From contig NZ_PUIA01000074.1 of assembly GCF_002967715.1 (NCBI RefSeq), forward strand, positions 343,928-407,927: a DNA stretch of 64,000 bases. The letters are read 5' to 3'. This document shows, in pieces, positions 9,326 to 18,429 of this stretch. A program made the translations under genes and the position numbers. Under the pieces are notes generated by a model, which did no database searches, was not told the DNA's origin, and worked only from the letters and a program-made list of their open reading frames with translations. How positions within the stretch are numbered: position 1 is the stretch's first letter; the number at the start of each line of letters is the position of its first letter. Source of the DNA: Blastopirellula marina. Lineage in GTDB: Bacteria > Planctomycetota > Planctomycetia > Pirellulales > Pirellulaceae.

Positions 9326-10627
9326 ATGAGTTCCGCCAGCTTACCGGATCAATCTACGAAGCGATCAGATTCTTTCTGGGCATTTTGGGCCATCTTCGCC
9401 GCATTCGGAACATATTTCTGCATGTACGGCTTTCGCAAGCCGTTTACGGCAGCTGAATATGACGGCGCAATGGTTGGCAGTATCGATTTCAAGACTATTG
9501 TCGTCTCGATTCAAGTTCTAGGCTACATGTTGTCCAAGTTTGTCGGTATCAAAATCATCTCCGAGATGCCTCCGCAACGTCGAGCAGTTGCTCTGATCGG
9601 TCTCATTCTTTCTGCCGAGGCCGCGTTAGCGTTGTTCGGCATCTTGCCGCGACCTTGGAATGCCGTTGGGTTGTTTTTCAATGGATTATGCCTGGGAATG
9701 GTATTTGGCTTGGTGCTGGGCTTTCTGGAAGGGCGACGGCTTACCGAGGCATTGGTAGCTGGGCTTTGCACCAGTTTTATCCTTGCCGACGGTGTCACCA
9801 AGTCGGTTGGCTCGTGGTTACTTACCAACGGTGTCAGCGAAGATTGGATGCCATTTACCGCTGGTCTGATTTTTCTCCTGCCACTTTGCCTATGCGTCAC
9901 CATGCTAACCAAGATCCCGGGACCCAGCGAACAAGATGTTGCTGCCCGTTCTGCCCGAGATGCGATGTCTCCTCATGACCGCTGGTCACTGTTCAGCCGG
10001 TATGCCTTGGGGCTGTCGATTCTGGTAGCCATCTACCTTCTGATCACAATCATTCGAAGTATACGCGCCGACTTCGCTGCCGAATTATGGGGAGACCTAG
10101 GTCAAGAAGCGGTCCCATCGACCTTTACCCGCTCTGAAATGTGGGTCGCGTTAGGTGTCTTGTTTGTCAACGGGCTTTCGATTTTTGTTCGGAACAATCG
10201 GCTGGCTTTCTTCCTCTCCCTGGGCATCTGTGCCGTTGGCTTCATTATCCTGGCTGTCGCTTTAGTTGGACAACAATCCCAGTCGATCGGCGCGTTTCAG
10301 TTCATGGTGCTAGTAGGCTTCGGACTCTATCTTCCGTATGTCGCCATTCACACTACGGTATTTGAACGTCTGCTGGCGATGACCCGCGAGCGGGGTAACC
10401 TTGGATTCCTGATGTACCTTGCAGATGCGTTCGGTTACTTGGGATATGTCGTCATCATGTTTTCGCGCAACCTCTTCGTTGGTCGCGAGAATTTTCTCGA
10501 CTTTTTCACATCGTTCTGCTGGGTTGCCCTAGGGACATCTCTTCTGGCGCTTTTCGTCGCTTCGATCTACTTTGCCAATCATGGTCGGCAGCCAGCAACG
10601 TCATCAGCAATCGCCGAAAGAGTTTAA
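9326..10627 (+). CDS. MFS-type membrane transporter (DUF5690-like)
   Basis: A 433-residue polytopic membrane protein with about 12 hydrophobic segments. The N-terminal part (AIFAAFGTYFCMYGFRKPFTAAEY) resembles the GlpT/UhpT organophosphate antiporter branch and the DUF5690 family. The long central loop (about 205-230) between the two halves is typical of MFS. As the last gene after phnX it probably imports the phosphonate or a related organophosphate. This is inference from neighbourhood and from the GFRKPF resemblance. It ends convergently, 68 bp from the large membrane protein on the other strand. Confidence 0.8.
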   Translation: MSSASLPDQSTKRSDSFWAFWAIFAAFGTYFCMYGFRKPFTAAEYDGAMVGSIDFKTIVVSIQVLGYMLSKFVGIKIISEMPPQRRAVALIGLILSAEAALALFGILPRPWNAVGLFFNGLCLGMVFGLVLGFLEGRRLTEALVAGLCTSFILADGVTKSVGSWLLTNGVSEDWMPFTAGLIFLLPLCLCVTMLTKIPGPSEQDVAARSARDAMSPHDRWSLFSRYALGLSILVAIYLLITIIRSIRADFAAELWGDLGQEAVPSTFTRSEMWVALGVLFVNGLSIFVRNNRLAFFLSLGICAVGFIILAVALVGQQSQSIGAFQFMVLVGFGLYLPYVAIHTTVFERLLAMTRERGNLGFLMYLADAFGYLGYVVIMFSRNLFVGRENFLDFFTSFCWVALGTSLLALFVASIYFANHGRQPATSSAIAERV

Positions 10628-10695
10628 TTCATTCACTTCTGCTTCTTTGTTCGTCACCCCGCAGGCGTCATTGCTTATATGTAGTGACTCGTCTT

Positions 10696-13617
10696 CTATC
10701 GCCAGGTCAGTACTCGAAAGAGGCCCCGTCGACGACGAAATCTCTCTGGCATGGCTAAGAGATAGTCGCGGAAAATACTCAACAGCAGCGACACCACAAA
10801 GAAAATCGCACCTCCGATCATCATGTAAACAGCCACGCCTTGCAGTTGCTGTGGAAGATGCACATACACCACAAGGGTACCGACGTACAGCAATGTTGTG
10901 ATCCCACCGACGATGGTCGTGGTCCGTAATCGGAAAAGAATTCCCGTCCCTAAAAGACCGAGACCTGCGGTCAGAGCTCCAATTTCATGGACAATACGCC
11001 AATGGGTCGTTTCACTGTAAAACTCGAATCGCTGCCCAAGCAAACCGGTCAGCATTGGGACGGCTAGTAGCAAACTGCCGACAACCAGGCCAAGTGTAAC
11101 CCAGTCCTCCTGGCGCTCCCCCTCTTGGGCCCAGCCAACATGGGAAACGATCAATACCACCACTCCCAACGACGCCAACAGGATCTCCAGTTTCTGCCAC
11201 GGTTCAAGAGTCAAACCAAACGCAACAAGCAATAGAGCAGAACACCCCTGAGCGACGGCCAGAGCGATGTACCAACGACTGACCTTACGCGGCACAACCA
11301 TTAGTGCTGCCAATAGAGAAGTGGCAATCAACCCTAGCAAGAGAGCCAACGTCCCACCATGGAAGCCTACCATCATCAGACGATTGAGCGCTATAAGCAC
11401 GCCACCTGTACCCGCCAAGCTCAAGAGTATTTGCCCACTCATTCCCAACGCCCGGTGATCACTGTTCGCTTCGTCGATTTCAAACCCAATAACACGATCG
11501 ACAATTATTCCAACTATCCCAATCACACCGAACGTGAACAGCCCCAATTCGTACGAAGCACCAAAAAAGTGTTCGAGTTGCACCACAGCGGCACTTCCAG
11601 CGACTAACGCCAGGAGGTTCCCAGCAAGATGCTTGGATTGGATGGCATACAAGACGTAAAAGAGGCACACTTCCATGAAGAATACTGAAAGTAAGATCTC
11701 GCTTACATGGCCGCTGAGTGGCTCGATTCTCCGAATGGACAGTCCATACGCCGAGACCATTATGGCTCCGACCAGTAGACTCGTCCCGCTATGTGCTGCT
11801 ATTTGCAAGTTCGTCCGGAGAGAAGAAGAGAATCTCGTGGACAGAAGCCAATACCCCAGCGGAACAACCATCAGCAAGGGTCCTGCCACGTCCCATGCTT
11901 CCCAGTTCATCAAGGCCAAGCCGCTAAATGAGGCCAACAGTACAGCAATGCATGAGCTTACTGCGGAGGCTACATTTAGATAAACATTGTGTTCCCGTGT
12001 CAGCCAAATACCGAGCCAACACGCTATTGATGTTGTCACCATCGCAATGGCGAAGAGATGAGTTGTCTCGTGAAGCGGAAACACATTGAAAGTCGCCCCC
12101 AGATATCCGGCAATTCCCATAACCAAGGGAACCAATAGCAACAGAGACGCCACGGTCTGCATCATGGTACCGAGCGTAATCGGTGCCTTTTCATGTTCCT
12201 CCGTCTGTTCGAGACCACGAACACTCCAAGCAAACCCTTGAAAGAAGATTGCCGTCACCGCGAAGACCATCATGACAAGTTCTTCCGTTACCGGAACTGG
12301 CAACAGATCGACGAACATCACCTCGGCCCAGAGAAACGAAGCGATTCCTCCCCAAACCCAGGCGGATTGTCTTCCGACTACAAAATACGAATAGCCGTAG
12401 AGGTACGTCGCCACGAGGGAAAGGCCAATTGCCAGGGTTTTCAGTTTATCGCTCGTGGCCAATGAAGGCTCGTCAAATGGCAAAGGTCCCGTCCGCCAGA
12501 AACTCCACAAGTCAGTCAACATACCGCCATAGGTCCACGAACTGATCGTCCAGCTTAAAAGCACAATAAGCCCGCCCAGCAAGACACAATGTCCTGCTCG
12601 GTAGAAGGCCTTACCGAAATCTTCGCGGCTGAATGGACCATCGCCAGAAACAAACGCTCTTTCCGCATGAATCGCGATGGCTCCGAGAGCAATCAATAAG
12701 GAAGAAACAGCGGCACCTTCCCAAAACCTTGCGACGCTTTGGTCTCCTAAGATCATCAGGCCCGTTAGCGTAATGCCTCCCACCATCGCGTATGCAAACA
12801 GGGGATCACGAACCAGAACCGCACAACATGCATAGAGGACCGCTATGGCCAGTGCTGGAATCCAAAGATGGCCACCTTCATCGAGAACGATTAACCCCTG
12901 GGCATCATAAAACCAAAGATGCAGCGGCATGACGAGACAGGCCAGAAGCGTTATGCCTTGGCCAGCCGTCTTAAACCGCGTATACCGCAGCAGATAAACA
13001 CCAGCTCCCAGAACAACCAGATTTGCAACTCCTGCACAAACGGCAATCACCAAGGGGTCATCAAAGAAACCTTGCGTCGCCAACCAGATGACCAGCCCCA
13101 AAACTAACAAAGCCGAGCCGAGCATCATCAAGTATTGAAGGCTTCTCGGATCTAATACCGCCTCAAGCAGTTTTCCCGAAATTGAATTAGGAAGGGACCG
13201 ATCGCCCTCGACGGCTGCTACCCTATCGTTCGAAGAATCAGTATCCGCTGCAACAGCTGTGTCCGAAGCCTGATTCTCTGAAATCGTGCCAATCTCTGCT
13301 TCTAGCTCCCTTTGAATACGTCTATTCTCGTCTTTCAGGCTGACCACAAGATGTTCGGGAAGACGCCCCAGCTGTACGTGACGATCTAACTCATGGTCGA
13401 GAAAGGCACGGTAACGCAGTTGTTGTAGCGGACTTCTTGGGCTCTCATTTTCCTTGGGAGCTTCAAGGTGTTCACACGACTGGTCGATGGTCTCCAACTG
13501 CTTAAGCCAGGCTTCGTAGAACTCTTGAACGCTGGCGTCGAGCTTCCAGTACTTGAGATTCTGTATGGCAAATTGGATTGCCTGACGTAGATCCTGCTGA
13601 TGTTCGGATGATGACAT
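10696..13617 (-). CDS. very large multi-spanning membrane protein of unknown function
   Basis: A 973-residue protein. An N-terminal soluble region of about 150 residues is rich in charged helix (HLVVSLKDENRRIQRELEAE). It is followed by an almost uninterrupted run of hydrophobic segments to the C-terminus, two dozen or more by eye, ending with a basic tail (PERFRRRRGLFRVLTWR). The overall plan recalls DUF2157/DUF2339-type proteins, but I cannot assign it to either. The start at ATG 13617 has GGGAAG upstream; an in-frame extension to 13683 lacks an SD. No functional motif was recognised. It lies between two convergently or independently regulated clusters and shows no operon partner. Confidence 0.75.
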   Translation of the reverse strand: MSSSEHQQDLRQAIQFAIQNLKYWKLDASVQEFYEAWLKQLETIDQSCEHLEAPKENESPRSPLQQLRYRAFLDHELDRHVQLGRLPEHLVVSLKDENRRIQRELEAEIGTISENQASDTAVAADTDSSNDRVAAVEGDRSLPNSISGKLLEAVLDPRSLQYLMMLGSALLVLGLVIWLATQGFFDDPLVIAVCAGVANLVVLGAGVYLLRYTRFKTAGQGITLLACLVMPLHLWFYDAQGLIVLDEGGHLWIPALAIAVLYACCAVLVRDPLFAYAMVGGITLTGLMILGDQSVARFWEGAAVSSLLIALGAIAIHAERAFVSGDGPFSREDFGKAFYRAGHCVLLGGLIVLLSWTISSWTYGGMLTDLWSFWRTGPLPFDEPSLATSDKLKTLAIGLSLVATYLYGYSYFVVGRQSAWVWGGIASFLWAEVMFVDLLPVPVTEELVMMVFAVTAIFFQGFAWSVRGLEQTEEHEKAPITLGTMMQTVASLLLLVPLVMGIAGYLGATFNVFPLHETTHLFAIAMVTTSIACWLGIWLTREHNVYLNVASAVSSCIAVLLASFSGLALMNWEAWDVAGPLLMVVPLGYWLLSTRFSSSLRTNLQIAAHSGTSLLVGAIMVSAYGLSIRRIEPLSGHVSEILLSVFFMEVCLFYVLYAIQSKHLAGNLLALVAGSAAVVQLEHFFGASYELGLFTFGVIGIVGIIVDRVIGFEIDEANSDHRALGMSGQILLSLAGTGGVLIALNRLMMVGFHGGTLALLLGLIATSLLAALMVVPRKVSRWYIALAVAQGCSALLLVAFGLTLEPWQKLEILLASLGVVVLIVSHVGWAQEGERQEDWVTLGLVVGSLLLAVPMLTGLLGQRFEFYSETTHWRIVHEIGALTAGLGLLGTGILFRLRTTTIVGGITTLLYVGTLVVYVHLPQQLQGVAVYMMIGGAIFFVVSLLLSIFRDYLLAMPERFRRRRGLFRVLTWR

Positions 13618-13782
13618 GTGCTGCTTCCCGACGTTAATACGCAATGACCTGTGCGTTGAATCAGAATCCGCCGCTAAATGCATCGCGAAATGACCAAGAG
13701 AATAGGTCGAAGAATTTTCAAGATTGCCGATCGAGACGCAGAACTTGGCCTGAATACAAGCAGGTGGCCGGTCGAAGGAGCT

Positions 13783-14970
13783 CTATTCGCTGAGAATCTT
13801 CTTGCGAAAATTGCGTGGCGTGGTTCCAAACTTCCTTCGAAAGGCAATGCCGAATCGCGTGGCATTGCTAAATCCGGAGCTTAACGCAACTTCCGTAATG
13901 GATAGGTCGCGATTCAAAAGCAACTCTTTGGCACGCTCTAGCTGAACGCGACGGATTTCTTCCGCAGGCGTTCGACCAAGGTAAGACTTGAACTGAATCT
14001 CTAAGCTTCGTCGCGAAAGGGGAACTTCCTTCAAAATGTCATCCACGCCAATTCCATGCTGAGTGTGGTTTTGGATGAACCTTAGCGCACGCACGATTAT
14101 TGGATCATCAATCGCCAGAAAATCTGTCGACCGTCGGCTCACAACACCATTTGGAGGAATCAGCACCGGATCTTTCGGCGCGTTCTTTCCTTCCATCATC
14201 TGATGAAGCATGGCGGCTGCTTCGTAACCGATTCGCTCGCAAGCAAGCGAAACGGCCGAAAGAGGAGGGGTCGACACTTCGCACAGCAGATCATCTGAAT
14301 CCCCAGCTAGAATTGCACAGTCGTCCGGAACTCGAATCGACGAGAAATGACAGACCTCGGCCAGTTGTCGAGCATGATGAGCATCGACCGCCAGGATGGC
14401 AATTGGCCTGGGAAGCGAAAGCAGCCAGCGATTGACGCGACGCTGTTGCTCATCCCAAGACATCTTTCTTCCGGCACGATAACCGGGGCGATATGTATGA
14501 CATACGTACCCCCGCGTGACTACCGCAGTTTGAAAGGCCTCGCCACGACTATTTGAATAACGGTTGCTTGGAGGGGCAAAATAGGCGAACTGCGTGAAAC
14601 CTCGTGACAGTAGATGCTCTACGGCCAGCTCCGCCCGGGCAGCTTCGTCTGTGATAACCCGGCCAATTTCCGGAGTGACAGGTCCGATATCATCGACATC
14701 CACAACGGGAATGTTTCGCTGTTGAATCTGCTCGATCTGCTGCCGATTCGATAATCTGGCAATTGCGCCATCTCCCCGCCATCCGTCCGGCAAGGAAGAA
14801 CGCTGCTCATGGTCGCGTGGATCAATAAGCAAATGCCAATGGGCGTTCTTTTCTGAGTATTGGGCAATCCCGCGAATAATGCGCCTTCCCCAGCTCGTCT
14901 CCGTTTCGACCATCACCGCGATGACCCGAACCAGAAGCTTATCGTCAGATGGATTTTTTTCGTTTGACAT
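13783..14970 (-). CDS. XylR-like AraC-family regulator with LacI-type sugar sensor
   Basis: A 395-residue regulator. Residues 12-275 match a periplasmic-binding-protein-like/LacI effector domain (RVIAVMVETETSWGRRIIRGIAQYS at its start; DCAILAGDSDDLLCEVSTPPLSAV). Residues about 290-392 form an AraC double helix-turn-helix (VDDILKEVPLSRRSLEIQFK, SITEVALSSGFSNATRFGIAFRRKFG). The XylR prototype senses a sugar. Here the divergent neighbour is anmK, followed by other amino-sugar salvage genes, so a cell-wall amino sugar is a likely effector. The shared 224-bp upstream region (14971-15194) would hold the operators; no convincing inverted repeat was picked out. Confidence 0.9.
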   Translation of the reverse strand: MSNEKNPSDDKLLVRVIAVMVETETSWGRRIIRGIAQYSEKNAHWHLLIDPRDHEQRSSLPDGWRGDGAIARLSNRQQIEQIQQRNIPVVDVDDIGPVTPEIGRVITDEAARAELAVEHLLSRGFTQFAYFAPPSNRYSNSRGEAFQTAVVTRGYVCHTYRPGYRAGRKMSWDEQQRRVNRWLLSLPRPIAILAVDAHHARQLAEVCHFSSIRVPDDCAILAGDSDDLLCEVSTPPLSAVSLACERIGYEAAAMLHQMMEGKNAPKDPVLIPPNGVVSRRSTDFLAIDDPIIVRALRFIQNHTQHGIGVDDILKEVPLSRRSLEIQFKSYLGRTPAEEIRRVQLERAKELLLNRDLSITEVALSSGFSNATRFGIAFRRKFGTTPRNFRKKILSE

Positions 14971-15194
14971 TACCGAGCATTTAGTCGTTAAGTGGCCTGA
15001 GAAAGCATCACTCTATTCTAACTTTCTTGGTCATCTTGTTTGCGCAGATACGAGAATTATTTGTCATTTTGCTCATGTTGGTTTGCAGGGGGCTTTCGCC
15101 TCTGCGACAGGCGGTTAAGCTGAACCGCAAGCCACTTGTCTCTGGCGAATCGTCTCCCCACGCCTGGGTGGAAAATGCTTGCCCTAAGGTTCCC

Positions 15195-16280
15195 ATGAGC
15201 GAGAGTCCGCATCATCGTCGCACCGTAATTGGACTAATGAGTGGCAGTTCCGCCAAGGGCGTTGATGCCGCACTCATTTCGACCGACGGTGAGAATTTCG
15301 TCAAGTTTCATGGGGGACTGCGACACCCATACGACAACGAGTTGCGATCACGCATCCTTGAGGCCTCTCAGCACAACGTTCGTTTGGATGAGTTGCTTTT
15401 TTTGGAACGCGAAATAACGCTGCACCATGCCGCGACCGTGGAGGTTCTCAAGCAACAGCTGGGAACGATCGCTAACTCGGCCAAGCTGATCGGTTTCCAC
15501 GGGCACACCGTACGTCATATGCCCACAGAAGGGGTGACGATGCAGCTTGGTAACCCGTGGCTTCTCGCCGAGAAGTCGGGTTTGCAGGTCGTGTCCGACT
15601 TTCGACGCCGAGACATGGCCCGTGGCGGCCGTGGAGCTCCATTGGCTTCCTTCTTTCACCAAGCCCTGTTCCATGACAAGAGCTTCCCCGTTGGGGTCCT
15701 CAATTTGGGAGGAATCGCTAACCTTACCTGGCTAAGCCCTGACGGATCGATCGTTGCTGCTGATACGGGTCCGGGTTGCGGATTGCTGGATGAATGGGCC
15801 CAAGAGATGGCAGGTCTGAGCCACGACATTGATGGTCAACTCGCGAGCCGTGGGACCGTTCATCAGACGCTTGTCGATGACTTTCTGTCAGCCCCCTATT
15901 TTCAACGACCACTTCCAAAGTCGGCTGAGCGTTTCGCGTTCGACCACATCGATGTTTCCGGTTTGAGCGTAGAAGATGGTGCTGCGACGCTTTGTGCCGT
16001 CACCGTAGGAGCTGTAGAAGCAGCGATCGACAAGATGCCCGGACCGCTGGGAATTCTTTGGGTAACCGGTGGTGGAGCTCATCATCCCGTGATCATGCAG
16101 AGCCTTCGTGATCGGTTTCCGATGGTACAAACCATCGATCAGCGTAACCTCAGCCCAGTTACGCTGGAGGCCGAATGTTTTGCCTGGTTGGCCGTTCGTA
16201 GCTTACGAAACCTACCGCTAACCATTCCCGAGACAACAGGCTGTTCGCAGCCGACCACCGGTGGGTTCGTAACGCCGTAA
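15195..16280 (+). CDS. anmK: anhydro-N-acetylmuramic acid kinase
   Basis: A 361-residue AnmK-family kinase, which converts 1,6-anhydro-MurNAc to MurNAc-6-phosphate using ATP and water. Motifs include VIGLMSGSSAKGVDAAL, FHGHTVRHMP, QLGNPWLLAE, VLNLGGIANLTWL and ADTGPGCGLLDEW. The family signature G-T-S-x-D-G reads G-S-S-A-K-G here (residues 17-22), so the usual Asp is Lys; the DTGPG catalytic region is kept. The start at 15195 has AAGG at 15186-15189. Its product is the substrate of MurQ, encoded nearby on the other strand. It ends 2 bp from the convergent kinase gene. Gene identity is secure; whether the motif change alters activity is unknown. Confidence 0.88.
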   Translation: MSESPHHRRTVIGLMSGSSAKGVDAALISTDGENFVKFHGGLRHPYDNELRSRILEASQHNVRLDELLFLEREITLHHAATVEVLKQQLGTIANSAKLIGFHGHTVRHMPTEGVTMQLGNPWLLAEKSGLQVVSDFRRRDMARGGRGAPLASFFHQALFHDKSFPVGVLNLGGIANLTWLSPDGSIVAADTGPGCGLLDEWAQEMAGLSHDIDGQLASRGTVHQTLVDDFLSAPYFQRPLPKSAERFAFDHIDVSGLSVEDGAATLCAVTVGAVEAAIDKMPGPLGILWVTGGGAHHPVIMQSLRDRFPMVQTIDQRNLSPVTLEAECFAWLAVRSLRNLPLTIPETTGCSQPTTGGFVTP

Positions 16281-16282
16281 AA

Positions 16283-17287
16283 TCAAGGCAGAATCTCGAA
16301 CTGACTTGGCAACTCAGGCTGGGAAAGCATATTTAGAATTGGCAACACTGGATCGACAATTCGCTCTAGTTTCGCATGAAAACCACGAGCCTCGAGTTCC
16401 TTGCCAAGTTGGTGCATCAGCGGAGACTCTGCTCGCAATATTCCGCCGGATAGTGCGATGACCATTCCATCCTTCGGCATTTGTAGTCGGGTTTGCAGTC
16501 CCTGAACCATATCGGCTAAATCGGCCGCGGCTTTTGCAATAATCGTCGCAGCAAGTGGATCAGTTTCGTGTGACGGGGATAATACAATTGGAGCGAGCGA
16601 AGCAACCGCTTCACGAAGGTCGGCAACATCTGCCATGGCTGCCTTGATTCCCAAGGATGTCTTCGCCCCCAGCGCCTCACACACTTGTTTGACCAGACCT
16701 TGAGCAGTCTTACCCATTTCCAGACATTGTAAAGTTGATCGGAGTGCTAACCGGCCAATCGCGTACCCGCTTCCATCATCTCCCAGCATTGGTCCCCAGC
16801 CACCTGCAATCGCATACCTTCCTAAGGGATCACGACCGATGGCGACGGAACCGGTTCCAGCAATCAACCCCATGGATACTTCAGGACCGCAACCGGCAAC
16901 TAGGGGAATAAGATCCGGAACGACAAGACACGTTTCTGCGAGATCCATTTCGCCTAGGCGTCGACATAGATCGTGTCGTATTGGTTCATGAAGTGTCCCA
17001 GCAACGGCAAATATTGCCCGATGACAGGGGAAGCTATCGAGACCCGCTTCCGCTTTGGCTAGTTTTACAGACTCGGCAATCGTCCTGGCCGATGCTTCGA
17101 GTCCTATCGCACGAGGATTGCCCGCCAACGCACGCCCTGTCCCAAGAATCGTCCATTGATTCTTATCTCCGATGCGAGCCAAAGTGCACGATGTTTTTGT
17201 GCCTCCGCTGTCGACCGCTAACACCAGTTCGCCGTCAGATCGATCGCGATTGGGCAAGCCGCTCACTATATTCTCATGGATCAGCAT
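16283..17287 (-). CDS. BadF/BadG/BcrA/BcrD-type ATPase, probable N-acetylglucosamine kinase
   Basis: A 334-residue ASKHA-fold kinase. Phosphate-binding loop 1 is LAVDSGGTKTSCTLAR (residues 22-37), followed by SMGLIAGTGSVAIGRDPLGR and GGWGPMLGDDGSGYAIG, which are typical of eukaryote-like GlcNAc kinases in the BadF family. The predicted reaction is phosphorylation of GlcNAc (or glucosamine) in the cytoplasm. Its ATG overlaps the TAA of murQ (TAATG), so the two are translationally coupled. With AnmK and MurQ it completes salvage of both wall amino sugars. The exact sugar is inferred from context. Confidence 0.85.
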   Translation of the reverse strand: MLIHENIVSGLPNRDRSDGELVLAVDSGGTKTSCTLARIGDKNQWTILGTGRALAGNPRAIGLEASARTIAESVKLAKAEAGLDSFPCHRAIFAVAGTLHEPIRHDLCRRLGEMDLAETCLVVPDLIPLVAGCGPEVSMGLIAGTGSVAIGRDPLGRYAIAGGWGPMLGDDGSGYAIGRLALRSTLQCLEMGKTAQGLVKQVCEALGAKTSLGIKAAMADVADLREAVASLAPIVLSPSHETDPLAATIIAKAAADLADMVQGLQTRLQMPKDGMVIALSGGILRAESPLMHQLGKELEARGFHAKLERIVDPVLPILNMLSQPELPSQFEILP

Positions 17288-18198
17288 TAGCGGCTTCGTT
17301 CTCCAGTAGTACCCATAATGGCTTGGCGCAGGTGACCGTTGGCCTCACTCAGTAAGACCCGAGCTCGATCGGGCGATTCTCCTGTATGATGCACCACAAT
17401 CGCTGTTTTCACTTCGCCATTGCATTCATGCAAAAGACTGGAAACGTCTTCGTCCGAAAGTTTCGTAGCCGCTTTGACGATCCGTCTAGCTCGTTCGTTC
17501 AGCTTGGTATTGGTCGCCTTCAGATCCACCATGAGGTTTCCGAAGGTCTTCCCCTGTCGGATCATCGCACCGGTACTCAACATGTTGAGTACCATCTTGG
17601 TCGCTGTGCCGGCCTTCATTCGTGTAGAACCACTAATGATTTCAGGGCCCACGACCGGAGCAATGACCATGTCGCAGTGTGAGTGTAACTCAGAGACTTC
17701 ATTACAGGTCAAGCCAATTGCATAGGCCTCGATTTTCCGAGCATAGTCCAAGCCACCAATCACATACGGAGTACGACCGCTGGTGGCGATCCCAACCACG
17801 ACATCTTTGGAGCTAAGTCCAATGTCTTGCAGGTCCTTGGCTCCAAAGTCAGGATTATCTTCCGCACCTTCTACCGCATTCTGCAGAGCCGATGGACCAC
17901 CGGCAATCAAACCGATTACCTGTCCAGGATCGGAACTGAATGTGGGAGGGCATTCGGCGGCATCTAGCACACCAAGTCGCCCCGAGGTACCAGCTCCGAT
18001 ATAGATCAAACGCCCTGACCGCCTAAGTCGCGCTGAAATGGCATCAATTGCCGCGGCAATTTGAACTGATTGCTGTCCCACGGCGATGGCCACACCAGCG
18101 TCCTGGTTATTGATCAGGTTTACCAAATCCAAAGTCGACAATTCATCGAGGTCTTCGGACGCCGGGTTACTGGCTTCGGTCGTCAAATGATCGAGCAT
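17287..18198 (-). CDS. murQ: N-acetylmuramic acid 6-phosphate etherase
   Basis: A 303-residue SIS-domain etherase that removes D-lactate from MurNAc-6-phosphate to give GlcNAc-6-phosphate. Recognisable blocks are LTTEASNPASEDLDELSTLDLVNLIN, RLIYIGAGTSGRLGVLDAAECPPTFS (catalytic Glu region), LIAGGPSALQNAVEGAEDN, GIATSGRTPYVIGGLDYA and the closing SGSTRMKAGTATKMVLNMLSTGAMI. Length is the family norm (about 300). It is first in a two-gene operon with the BadF kinase and divergent from the SSS symporter across 231 bp, so both arms could answer to the same regulator. Confidence 0.95.
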   Translation of the reverse strand: MLDHLTTEASNPASEDLDELSTLDLVNLINNQDAGVAIAVGQQSVQIAAAIDAISARLRRSGRLIYIGAGTSGRLGVLDAAECPPTFSSDPGQVIGLIAGGPSALQNAVEGAEDNPDFGAKDLQDIGLSSKDVVVGIATSGRTPYVIGGLDYARKIEAYAIGLTCNEVSELHSHCDMVIAPVVGPEIISGSTRMKAGTATKMVLNMLSTGAMIRQGKTFGNLMVDLKATNTKLNERARRIVKAATKLSDEDVSSLLHECNGEVKTAIVVHHTGESPDRARVLLSEANGHLRQAIMGTTGERSR

Positions 18199-18429
18199 GT
18201 TAGCACAGTGAATGAAACACGATCGGAAGAGTAAGGCGAAAAAATGTGAAAGCGTTTTATCTTGCTCAGTTTAGACCCGGATACACGCGTGGCATAGCTT
18301 CTCTGCGCAAAAGGGAGATAATTATGCGCTTGGTCGTCTAGCGAATACAGCGACGCCAGCTAGACTAAAAATGGTCCGTCGCAGCTTCGTTTTCCCCATT
18401 TCCCCCAACCCAAGGACCGGTTCGCCTGC

